From Methanocorpusculum sp. (GTDB lineage: Archaea; Halobacteriota; Methanomicrobia; Methanomicrobiales; Methanocorpusculaceae): a stretch of DNA of 6,017 nucleotides. Below the pieces are notes generated by a model, which saw only the letters and a program-made list of their open reading frames with translations, was not told where the DNA came from and did not search any database. Position numbers and translations under genes: made by a program. Position 1 is the stretch's first letter, and every line of letters begins with the position of its first letter. The DNA is taken from contig JAFZFW010000163.1 of NCBI GenBank assembly GCA_017555685.1, positions 1 through 6,017 on the forward strand, in the 5' to 3' direction. Below are positions 1-4,871 of the stretch, piece by piece.

Positions 1-705
1 GAAACCGTTTCTGCAGCAAGCAACCGCCTGCCGGTTATCGCCGGTACCGGTTCGAACAACACCGACGAAGCACTCGTTATGACTCTTGGTGCAAAGCTCG
101 CCGGAGCAGACGCAGTTCTCGTTATCAGCCCATACTACAATAAGCCAAACCGTTCCGGTCTCTTAAAACACTATAAGAAAATCGCCGATGTCGGACTTCC
201 GGTGATTGTCTACAATATTCCGGGAAGAACCGGTCAGAACCTTCCGGCTGACTTAATCCTTGAGATGGCTCAGACCATCCCGAACATTGTCGGAGTCAAG
301 GAGGCAAGCGGCAATATTGATCAGATGATGGCAATCATCGACGGTATCTCCGACCTCGAGCGCGACCTGCCGTTCATTTTAACCTCTGGTGACGACTCCT
401 TAACCCTCCCGGTCTTATCCGTCGGCGGTCAGGGTGTTATCTCTGTTACGGCAAACATCGAGCCGGCCCGTATGGTTGAGATGTACAACCGCTTCAGAAA
501 GTGCGATACCCAGGGAGCTATCCAGATGCACTATGAGTTAATGGAGCTCTCCAAGGCAATGTTTATGGACGTCAACCCGGTTCCGGTGAAGCGTGCAGCA
601 GAGATCCGCGGACTTATTAAGAGCGGAAACGTCAGACTCCCGCTTGACTCGTTAAGCCCGGAGATGACCGGGAGACTGAGAGAGGTGCTTTCCCACTATG
701 ACTAA
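1..705 (+). CDS. dapA: 4-hydroxy-tetrahydrodipicolinate synthase (DapA), 5' end outside window
   Basis: DapA condenses pyruvate with aspartate semialdehyde to hydroxytetrahydrodipicolinate, the first committed step of the diaminopimelate route to lysine, in the cytoplasm. The frame is open from base 1, giving 234 residues of a family usually near 290, so about 55-60 N-terminal residues are missing, including the region of the active-site Thr (Thr44 in E. coli). Seen here: VIAGTGSNN early on, SPYYNKP with the paired Tyr codons at 133-138, YNIPGRTG with its conserved Tyr at 211-213, and GVKEASGN with the Schiff-base Lys at 298-300. These residues separate it from a random aldolase-fold protein; the related KDG/KDPG aldolases share the Tyr and Lys, but adjacency to dapB settles the assignment. 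The ATG at 79 is internal, not the start. The stop codon overlaps the dapB start by 8 nt. Confidence 0.96.
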   Translation, partial: ETVSAASNRLPVIAGTGSNNTDEALVMTLGAKLAGADAVLVISPYYNKPNRSGLLKHYKKIADVGLPVIVYNIPGRTGQNLPADLILEMAQTIPNIVGVKEASGNIDQMMAIIDGISDLERDLPFILTSGDDSLTLPVLSVGGQGVISVTANIEPARMVEMYNRFRKCDTQGAIQMHYELMELSKAMFMDVNPVPVKRAAEIRGLIKSGNVRLPLDSLSPEMTGRLREVLSHYD

Positions 706-1453
706 AGTAATTATCTGCGGAGCATTTGGAAGAATGGGTACAACGATTGCCCAGATGGTAATGGAGAATCCGGAACTTGAGTTTGCCGGAGGAGTGGACA
801 TCCGTGAAGGCGAGCTGCACGGAAAGCCGGTTGTAACGTCTGAAAACCTTGGCGCATTCATCGACGAGGCAAAGCCGGATGTTATGATTGACTTCACTGT
901 TGCTGCTGCAACTATGGTCAATGCAAAAATCGCTGCAGCAAAAGGTGTTGCTCTGGTTATCGGAACCACCGGTTTTACCCCGGAGCAGGATGCAGAGCTT
1001 CTTGAGGCAATCAAGAACGTCCCGGTTGTCAAGACCACCAACTTCAGCGTTGGTGTCAACATCTTCTGGGAGCTTGTCCGCGAAGCAGCAAAGCGCTTAG
1101 GCGACTACGATATCGAGGTTATCGAGGCTCACCACAGACACAAGAAGGATGCACCAAGCGGAACTGCAAAGACTATCCTTCGTGTCTTAGAGGAAGAGAC
1201 CGGAAAGACCGAGGAGATGTACGGCAGATGCGGTATGACCGAAAGAAAGGGTGAGATTGGTGTTCACGTAATCCGCGGAGGAGATGTTGTCGGAGACCAC
1301 TCTGTCCAGTTCCACCAGAACTACGAGACCATCGAGCTTTCCCACCGTGCCTACGACCGTGCAGTCTTCGCCCGCGGAGCAGTCCGTGCTGCAGCATGGG
1401 CCCCGACTGCGGAGCCGGGACTCTACACGATGAAGGAAGTTCTTGGACTGTAA
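698..1453 (+). CDS. dapB: 4-hydroxy-tetrahydrodipicolinate reductase (DapB)
   Basis: DapB reduces the DapA product to tetrahydrodipicolinate with NAD(P)H. The 251 residues are complete; E. coli DapB has 273, and shorter forms are usual in archaea and Thermotoga. The N-terminal Rossmann half carries GAFGRMG (residues 8-14) and GTTGF (89-93). The catalytic and tetramerisation half carries NFSVGVN (115-121) and [15 protein letters not shown] (143-157), in which His145 and Lys149 correspond to E. coli His159 and Lys163 and Ser-Gly-Thr 154-156 binds the substrate carboxylates. RGGDVVGDH (193-201) is also typical. The start is fixed by GAGGTG at 682-687, 10 nt upstream inside dapA; the 8-nt overlap with dapA suggests coupled translation. 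In methanogens tetrahydrodipicolinate is usually passed to the aminotransferase DapL, which is not in the window. Confidence 0.97.
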   Translation: MTKVIICGAFGRMGTTIAQMVMENPELEFAGGVDIREGELHGKPVVTSENLGAFIDEAKPDVMIDFTVAAATMVNAKIAAAKGVALVIGTTGFTPEQDAELLEAIKNVPVVKTTNFSVGVNIFWELVREAAKRLGDYDIEVIEAHHRHKKDAPSGTAKTILRVLEEETGKTEEMYGRCGMTERKGEIGVHVIRGGDVVGDHSVQFHQNYETIELSHRAYDRAVFARGAVRAAAWAPTAEPGLYTMKEVLGL

Positions 1454-1456
1454 TAG

Positions 1457-1467
1457 AAACATATATT
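1457..1467 (+). promoter_or_regulatory. Possible TATA box for the ferredoxin gene
   Basis: An AT-rich element (AAACATATATT) lies just after the dapB stop. About 25 nt downstream would put transcription start near 1488-1490, leaving a leader of roughly 15 nt that still holds the ferredoxin SD (GAGGT at 1493-1497, 7 nt before ATG). A second TATA-like run at 1481-1488 lies too close to the start codon unless the transcript is leaderless. The ferredoxin may therefore be made both from the dap transcript and from its own promoter. Assigned by position and composition only. Confidence 0.4.
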
Positions 1468-1504
1468 CCACGATAAGAAAAATATATACAGAGAGGTAAA
1501 ATTC

Positions 1505-1681
1505 ATGCCAGCAGTAGTAGATAAAGCAAAGTGTACCGGATGTACCACCTGTGTTGACATTTGCCCGGCAGCAGCAATCGAACTCGATGCAAGCGACAAG
1601 GCAGTCATTGATGCAGGAGCCTGCGTCGACTGTGAAACCTGTGTCGACGAGTGCCCGGAAAGCGCAATCAAGATGGAGTAA
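1505..1681 (+). CDS. Small 2[4Fe-4S] ferredoxin (58 aa)
   Basis: This bacterial/clostridial-type dicluster ferredoxin is a soluble low-potential electron carrier. It contains two perfect CxxCxxCxxxCP motifs: Cys10, 13, 16 and 20, then Cys40, 43, 46 and 50. By the usual pattern, the first three Cys of each motif bind one cluster and the fourth completes the other. The 58-residue length is normal for the family. The protein is acidic and carries no extra domain or signal peptide, so it is cytoplasmic. The start is supported by GAGGT at 1493-1497, 7 nt upstream. It lies 51 nt after dapB on the same strand. Neither DapA nor DapB uses an iron-sulfur donor, so its partner cannot be read from context; in a methanogen, hydrogenases, formylmethanofuran dehydrogenase or 2-oxoacid oxidoreductases are candidates by inference only. 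Confidence 0.95.
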   Translation: MPAVVDKAKCTGCTTCVDICPAAAIELDASDKAVIDAGACVDCETCVDECPESAIKME

Positions 1682-1694
1682 ATCTCCAATACAA

Positions 1695-1715
1695 TTTTCT
1701 TTTCGTTTCTTTTCT
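1695..1715 (+). terminator. Pyrimidine-rich terminator after the ferredoxin gene
   Basis: A run made only of T and C except for one G (TTTTCTTTTCGTTTCTTTTCTC) begins 14 nt past the ferredoxin stop. Several oligo-T stretches without a strong hairpin are the usual archaeal intrinsic termination signal. It would end the dapA-dapB-ferredoxin transcript before the separately promoted regulator gene. Confidence 0.6.
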
Positions 1716-1773
1716 CTGAGTTTCTGTACCGCTGAACACGCGGGGTTTTCCTGATTTTTCCGTTCCCATTCGT

Positions 1774-1806
1774 GTACTATATACCCTTCAAAAACCAATA
1801 TAGTAC
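1774..1806 (+). promoter_or_regulatory. gfcR promoter with perfect 9-bp inverted repeat (candidate operator)
   Basis: GTACTATAT at 1774-1782 is repeated exactly in inverted orientation as ATATAGTAC at 1798-1806, with a 15-nt spacer. The left arm contains the likely TATA box (TATATA, 1778-1783) and the right arm ends 2 nt before the ATG at 1809. A TATA box centred near 1780 predicts initiation near 1805-1809, so the mRNA is probably leaderless; no SD is visible before 1809. The arm centres are 24 bp apart, a little over two helical turns. A dimer bound here would cover both the TATA box and the initiation site. The binding protein is not known; the encoded HTH protein is the obvious candidate. 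Confidence 0.55.
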
Positions 1807-1808
1807 GC

Positions 1809-2405
1809 ATGTCTTCATTAGAAGAACTCATGGAAAAAGCACGGATGCTCCATGCAGAAGGACATCCAACCGGTCAGATTGCTGACGAACTCAGCTTATC
1901 CACTGATACCATCACCTGGATGTTAACCCAGGGCAAAAATACCGCTGCAGCACCAAAAGATGTGCACATCGACTGGACGGTTGTCAGCTCTGATGCAACC
2001 CTCTTACAGGGCATTGCCTCCATGCTTATGGTCAACTTCGAGAACTGCTGTGATGAGGATGAGGAAATCGACGCAGTCGTCGGTGTTGACGCAGCAGGAG
2101 TTCCGCTTGCAACCTTAATGGCTGCCGAGCACGGATTAAACCTTGCTATCTACCACCCGTCCAAGCACAACGCGGATACCAACTGCGGATCCATCTCCGG
2201 AAACTTCAGCAAGGTCACCGGAAAGCGCTGCATCATCGTTGATGACTGCATCACAACCGGCAACACCTTAGCAGAAATTGTCACCTACCTCCGCCGTCAC
2301 AAGGCCCACCCGGCAGGCATCTGTGTCTTATTCGATAAGCGCGGTGTCAGAGAAATTGAGGGAGTTCCGGTCTACCCGCTGTTTAGCGTCAAACGTATCG
2401 ACTAA
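1809..2405 (+). CDS. gfcR: GfcR-type transcriptional regulator (HTH plus PRTase-like domain)
   Basis: This 198-residue protein joins an N-terminal helix-turn-helix (about residues 17-40, GQIADELSLSTDTITWML) to a type I phosphoribosyltransferase fold resembling orotate PRTase. The PRTase part shows VVGVDAAGVPLATLMA (90-105) and the PRPP-binding loop CIIVDDCITTGNT (141-153) with the paired Asp145-Asp146. The orotate PRTase flexible-loop signature (Lys-rich, RKEAK-like) is replaced by YHPSKHNADTNCGS (115-128), which argues for ligand sensing over pyrimidine synthesis. Such proteins are often annotated 'PyrE-like'. From memory, GfcR of haloarchaea regulates sugar-catabolism genes; the ligand and targets in a methanogen are unknown to me. 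The start follows from the HTH sequence and the TATA spacing, consistent with a leaderless message. The gene has its own promoter and is separate from both neighbours. Confidence 0.88.
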   Translation: MSSLEELMEKARMLHAEGHPTGQIADELSLSTDTITWMLTQGKNTAAAPKDVHIDWTVVSSDATLLQGIASMLMVNFENCCDEDEEIDAVVGVDAAGVPLATLMAAEHGLNLAIYHPSKHNADTNCGSISGNFSKVTGKRCIIVDDCITTGNTLAEIVTYLRRHKAHPAGICVLFDKRGVREIEGVPVYPLFSVKRID

Positions 2406-2445
2406 TTGGACACACCAATACAACAGATTTATATAGACGTCCAAT
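2405..2445 (+). promoter_or_regulatory. Thermosome promoter: TATA box inside a 7-bp inverted repeat
   Basis: The TATA box TTTATATAG lies at 2428-2436 and predicts initiation near 2458-2460, giving a leader of about 25 nt. It is flanked by ATTGGAC (2405-2411) and its exact inverse GTCCAAT (2439-2445), 27 nt apart. The inverted repeat may be chance or an operator; no known archaeal heat-shock operator was recognised. The SD is AGGAG at 2467-2471, 11 nt before the ATG. Confidence 0.65.
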
Positions 2446-2482
2446 CCACCATTTAATCACGAGTATAGGAGAATAACTAGTT

Positions 2483-4069
2483 ATGGCATACAATCCGAAC
2501 CAGCCGGTCGTTATCTTCAAAGATAACGTCGTGCGCACCCCGGGACAGGAAGCACTCCGTTCCAATATCATGGCAGCCAAAGTCCTTGGAGCAACTGTAA
2601 GAACCACTCTTGGTCCGCGCGGTATGGACAAGATGCTTGTCGCAAAGGGAAGCGACGACATCGTCATCACCAACGACGGAGCAACCATCCTCCACGAACT
2701 TGCTGTCGAACACCCGGGAGCAAAACTCGTTGTTGAGGTCGCAGAGACTCAGGACGACGAATGCGGAGACGGAACCACAACCGCTGTTGTTATGATCGGT
2801 TCCTTAATGGAACAGGCAGAAAAACTCCTTGACACCGGAGTCCACCCATCCATCATCGCAAAGGGATTCAACCTTGGAATGAACAAGGCACTCGAAATCC
2901 TCGACTCCCTTGCAATCGATGTCACTCCGGAAGACAAGCCGATGCTTCTCCAGATTGCAAAGACCGCTATGACCGGAAAGTCCATCGAAAACATCATGGA
3001 CCAGGCATGCGAAGTCATTGTTGACGCAGTCAGCAGCGTTGCAGAAGAGAAAGACGGCAAGATGCTCATCAACGAAGATGATATCTTAGTCAAGACCAAG
3101 CGTGCAGACAGCATGACTGCAGAGCTTGTCAAGGGTGTCTTAATCGACAAGATCAGACCGGACTCCCTCATGCCGAAGACCATCGACGGAGTCAGAGCTG
3201 CATTCCTCTCCGGTCCGTTAGAGATCACCAAGACCCAGGCAAAGTCCAAGATCAAGATCCAGTCCGCAGACATGCTCTCCGCATTCTCCGAGGCAGAGCG
3301 TGCAAGACTGAAGGGAATGGCAGACGCATTCGCAGCAGCAGGCGTCAACCTTGTCCTCTGTACCAAGGGAATTGCAGATCCGGTCCAGTACTACCTCGCA
3401 GCACAGGGCATCTACGCACTTGAGTTCGTTGCAGAGAAGGACTGCAAGTATGCAGCAAAGGCAACCGGCGGACAGATGATTAACAAGCCGGAGGACTTAT
3501 CCGAGGATGTTATCGGAACTGCAGGCAAGCTTGAGATGGACGAAGAGCTCGAGATGACCTTCATCTCCGAATGCAAGGACCCGAAGGCAGTCACTATTCT
3601 CCTCCGCGGCTCTGCACAGCACTTAGTCGATGAACTCGAGCGTGCAGTCGAAGACGCAAAGCGTGTCGTTCAGGACGTCATCGAAGACGGTTCCTACACT
3701 ATCGGCGGAGCATCTGTCGAGACCGAACTCGCACTCAGACTCCGTGAGTACGCACAGACCGTCGGCGGCCGTGTCCAGCTTGCAATCGAAGGCTATGCAA
3801 AGGCATTCGAAGTCATCCCGAAGACCTTAGCAGAGAACTCCGGATTCGACACTGTTGACAAAGTTATCGACCTCCGCCAGGCACACGCAACCGGAAACAA
3901 ATACGCCGGTCTTGATGTCTTCACCGGAAAGGTCGTCGACATGAAAGAACAGGGCGTTGTCGAGCCGAAGAGAGTTAAGCGTCAGGCAATCCAGAGCTCC
4001 TCTGAAACCGCAGTCATCTTAATCCGCATCGATGACATGATGGTTTCCAAGGGCGCAGGCCAGATGTAA
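2483..4069 (+). CDS. Thermosome subunit (group II chaperonin)
   Basis: This subunit of the archaeal double-ring, ATP-driven protein-folding chamber (CCT/TRiC relative, built-in lid) acts in the cytoplasm. It has 528 residues. Equatorial signatures are TTLGPRGMDKML (41-52), VITNDGATIL (61-70, Asp65) and the nucleotide-binding GDGTTT (95-100, Asp96). The intermediate domain supplies the ATPase Asp398 in VVQDVIEDG, followed by IGGASVETELALRL (407-420), where the usual third Gly of the GGGA motif is Ile407 or displaced. The apical/lid segment runs roughly over 215-365. The C-terminus ends IDDMMVSKGAGQM, without the Gly-Gly-Met repeats found in many thermosome subunits, which makes it slightly short (usually about 540-550). 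Start chosen by AGGAG at 2467-2471. It has its own promoter and terminator, so it is a single-gene unit. Methanogens often carry several paralogues; which one this is cannot be told here. Confidence 0.97.
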   Translation: MAYNPNQPVVIFKDNVVRTPGQEALRSNIMAAKVLGATVRTTLGPRGMDKMLVAKGSDDIVITNDGATILHELAVEHPGAKLVVEVAETQDDECGDGTTTAVVMIGSLMEQAEKLLDTGVHPSIIAKGFNLGMNKALEILDSLAIDVTPEDKPMLLQIAKTAMTGKSIENIMDQACEVIVDAVSSVAEEKDGKMLINEDDILVKTKRADSMTAELVKGVLIDKIRPDSLMPKTIDGVRAAFLSGPLEITKTQAKSKIKIQSADMLSAFSEAERARLKGMADAFAAAGVNLVLCTKGIADPVQYYLAAQGIYALEFVAEKDCKYAAKATGGQMINKPEDLSEDVIGTAGKLEMDEELEMTFISECKDPKAVTILLRGSAQHLVDELERAVEDAKRVVQDVIEDGSYTIGGASVETELALRLREYAQTVGGRVQLAIEGYAKAFEVIPKTLAENSGFDTVDKVIDLRQAHATGNKYAGLDVFTGKVVDMKEQGVVEPKRVKRQAIQSSSETAVILIRIDDMMVSKGAGQM

Positions 4070-4087
4070 ATACCTAAACCCCATATC

Positions 4088-4098
4088 TTTTTTATTAA
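4088..4098 (+). promoter_or_regulatory. T6 run after the thermosome gene, also likely tRNA-Ser TATA box
   Basis: TTTTTTATTAA starts 18 nt past the thermosome stop. The six T residues can terminate that transcript. The same AT-rich element lies about 32 nt before the mature tRNA-Ser 5' end, right for a TATA box with a leader of about 7 nt. No other TATA candidate lies in between. The dual role is inferred from position. Confidence 0.5.
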
Positions 4099-4124
4099 AG
4101 ACGTTCAATACAATAAGGCAGTTT

Positions 4125-4208
4125 GCCGAGATAGTCTAGTCCGGAAGGGCGGTGGCCTCGAAAGCCTCTGGTGGTAACACCTCGGGAGTTCAAATCTCCC
4201 TCTCGGCG
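4125..4208 (+). tRNA. tRNA-Ser (anticodon CGA)
   Basis: This class II tRNA of 84 nt reads UCG. The acceptor stem GCCGAGA (4125-4131) pairs fully with TCTCGGC (4201-4207), and the discriminator is G4208, as expected for serine. The D arm has GG at 4143-4144. The anticodon loop CTCGAAA (4157-4163) carries CGA at 4159-4161. The long variable arm (4169-4183) forms GGTG/CACC around GTAA. The T arm GGGAG/CTCCC encloses TTCAAAT. CCA is not encoded. The anticodon stem 4152-4156 with 4164-4168 contains one T·T mismatch (4153 with 4167; tRNA positions 28 and 42); all other stem pairs are Watson-Crick. No intron is present. Confidence 0.95.
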
Positions 4209-4233
4209 TTTTATGCGCGATTTTGTTTGTTTT
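4209..4233 (+). terminator. Oligo-T terminator after tRNA-Ser
   Basis: TTTT follows the mature tRNA end directly, and TTTTGTTTGTTTT follows at 4221-4233. This fits archaeal oligo-T termination of a stable RNA. The rest of the spacer up to tRNA-Gly (4234-4290) holds no gene that I can see. Confidence 0.5.
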
Positions 4234-4291
4234 CCCGGTTCTTTCTGAAATCCTTTCTTCCTCGTGCAAAAGCCTGATTCAAACCGAATCC

Positions 4292-4307
4292 CTTTAATAC
4301 TTATACA
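4292..4307 (+). promoter_or_regulatory. Possible TATA box for tRNA-Gly
   Basis: An AT-rich element (CTTTAATACTTATACA) centred near 4300 lies about 40 nt before the mature tRNA. With the usual spacing, transcription would start near 4328, leaving a short leader that contains the small hairpin at 4328-4341. Another AT-rich stretch at 4311-4319 is closer but a poorer TATA match. Confidence 0.35.
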
Positions 4308-4340
4308 GCATTGTAATTAGTGCAACTCATTGCGAGCAAT

Positions 4341-4412
4341 GCATCGATAGTGTAGTGGTTATCACTAGGCGTTGCCAACGCCTAAACTCGGGTTCGAGTC
4401 CCGGTCGATGCA
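4341..4412 (+). tRNA. tRNA-Gly (anticodon GCC)
   Basis: This 72-nt tRNA reads GGC and GGU. The acceptor stem GCATCGA (4341-4347) pairs perfectly with TCGATGC (4405-4411), and the discriminator is A4412. The D loop carries GG at 4357-4358. The anticodon stem AGGCG (4367-4371) pairs perfectly with CGCCT (4379-4383) around loop TTGCCAA, anticodon 4374-4376. The variable loop is four bases. The T stem TCGGG/CCCGG has one T·G pair at its outer end and the loop TTCGAGT. CCA is not encoded, and there is no intron. Confidence 0.96.
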
Positions 4413-4430
4413 CTTCTTTTTCTGATTTCT
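4413..4430 (+). terminator. Oligo-T terminator after tRNA-Gly
   Basis: The sequence after the tRNA is T-rich (CTTCTTTTTCTGATTTCT), with five consecutive T at 4417-4421, consistent with archaeal termination. The remaining spacer to 4503 contains a 12-bp palindrome at 4443-4454 but no gene that I can support. Confidence 0.45.
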
Positions 4431-4503
4431 GTAAACTACAGCAAAAGCGCTTTTCATCCGATTTCCTGTTGTTCTCTACGGCACGTTTCACCGGAGACCG
4501 GCT

Positions 4504-4523
4504 AAAAAAAAAAAGAAAAAAAA
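4504..4523 (-). terminator. Strong oligo-T terminator of the membrane-protein gene
   Basis: Read on the minus strand this is T8-C-T11, starting 5 nt past the stop codon at 4529. It is the longest homopolymer-like tract in the window and a clear archaeal-type terminator for the leftward gene. It also separates that gene from the tRNA genes transcribed toward it. Confidence 0.75.
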
Positions 4524-4528
4524 GAGTA

Positions 4529-4822
4529 TTATTTTCTGTATCTGAATCCTAAGACCGTTGCATAGATGATGGAGGCAGGCAGTGCCACCGGCAGATAGAC
4601 GATACCAATACCCCAGATAAAAAGGACTGCAATATCCAGCAGGTCGCCAACAAGCCCGAGGACAGAGTAGACCACTGCAAGGATACCGAACACCACAAGC
4701 CCGGCGAAGAACCAGAACGGTTTTTGTAAGCAGTAGTAGAAACGTTCGTTCCAGTTCATATCCTCAGGTGTTGCCCCCTCGCGTAATCTTGGTACCGGAT
4801 TTAATCCCATAATACTATACAT
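4529..4822 (-). CDS. Small hypothetical membrane protein (97 aa)
   Basis: I do not recognise a family. The N-terminal 35 residues are polar and cytoplasm-like (PRLREG, Pro/Glu/Asn-rich). A hydrophobic helix at about 36-57 (FWFFAGLVVFGILAVVYSVL) is followed by a second hydrophobic stretch, about 61-93, long enough for one or two more helices with Pro78 and Pro82 as a likely break; it includes Asp60 and Asp63. The C-terminus is basic (RYRK). By the positive-inside rule, a two-helix hairpin with both ends inside fits best. Start: ATG at 4822-4820 is preceded by GAGG (4835-4832) with 9 nt spacing. A GTG at 4837 would add five residues, and an ATG at 4810 would remove four. It is transcribed away from the reductase-like gene and toward the tRNAs. 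Confidence 0.72.
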   Translation of the reverse strand: MYSIMGLNPVPRLREGATPEDMNWNERFYYCLQKPFWFFAGLVVFGILAVVYSVLGLVGDLLDIAVLFIWGIGIVYLPVALPASIIYATVLGFRYRK

Positions 4823-4871
4823 ATACGCCCGCCTCACAAAAGAGGCTTATGCCAAAACGCCCAAATATATA
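4813..4871. promoter_or_regulatory. Compact divergent promoter region with interlocked TATA boxes
   Basis: A plus-strand TATA-like element (ACTATACATATAC, 4813-4825) lies inside the first codons of the leftward gene and predicts rightward initiation near 4845-4849, so the rightward mRNA would be leaderless or nearly so. A minus-strand TATA box (TATATATTT, from + strand 4863-4871) lies inside codons 5-8 of the rightward gene and predicts leftward initiation near 4841, with a leader of about 19 nt. Between them, GCCTC (4831-4835) and GAGGC (4842-4846) form an inverted repeat that gives each strand a GAGG. The TATA calls rest on sequence and spacing only. Confidence 0.5.

Noticed and set aside
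79..81. ATG at 79 as the dapA start
   Set aside because: The frame stays open to base 1 and the upstream residues (VIAGTGSNN) are conserved DapA sequence, so the gene begins before the window.
1187..1831. Long minus-strand open frame (214 codons) across dapB, the ferredoxin and the gfcR start
   Set aside because: It is antisense to three well-supported genes, has Cys-rich low-complexity content from the complement of ferredoxin codons, and lacks an SD or recognisable domain.
2749..3366. Minus-strand open frame of 205 codons inside the thermosome gene
   Set aside because: It is fully antisense to a conserved coding region, Ser/Ala-rich without family features, and explained by codon bias.
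4488..4502. CCGG-AGA-CCGG repeat as a hairpin terminator for the leftward gene
   Set aside because: On the minus strand it lies after the T tract, not before it, and the stem is only four pairs; the oligo-T tract itself suffices.
4355..4552. Plus-strand open frame of 65 codons starting inside tRNA-Gly
   Set aside because: It begins within a structured tRNA gene and crosses an oligo-A tract and the end of the leftward gene; a chance frame.
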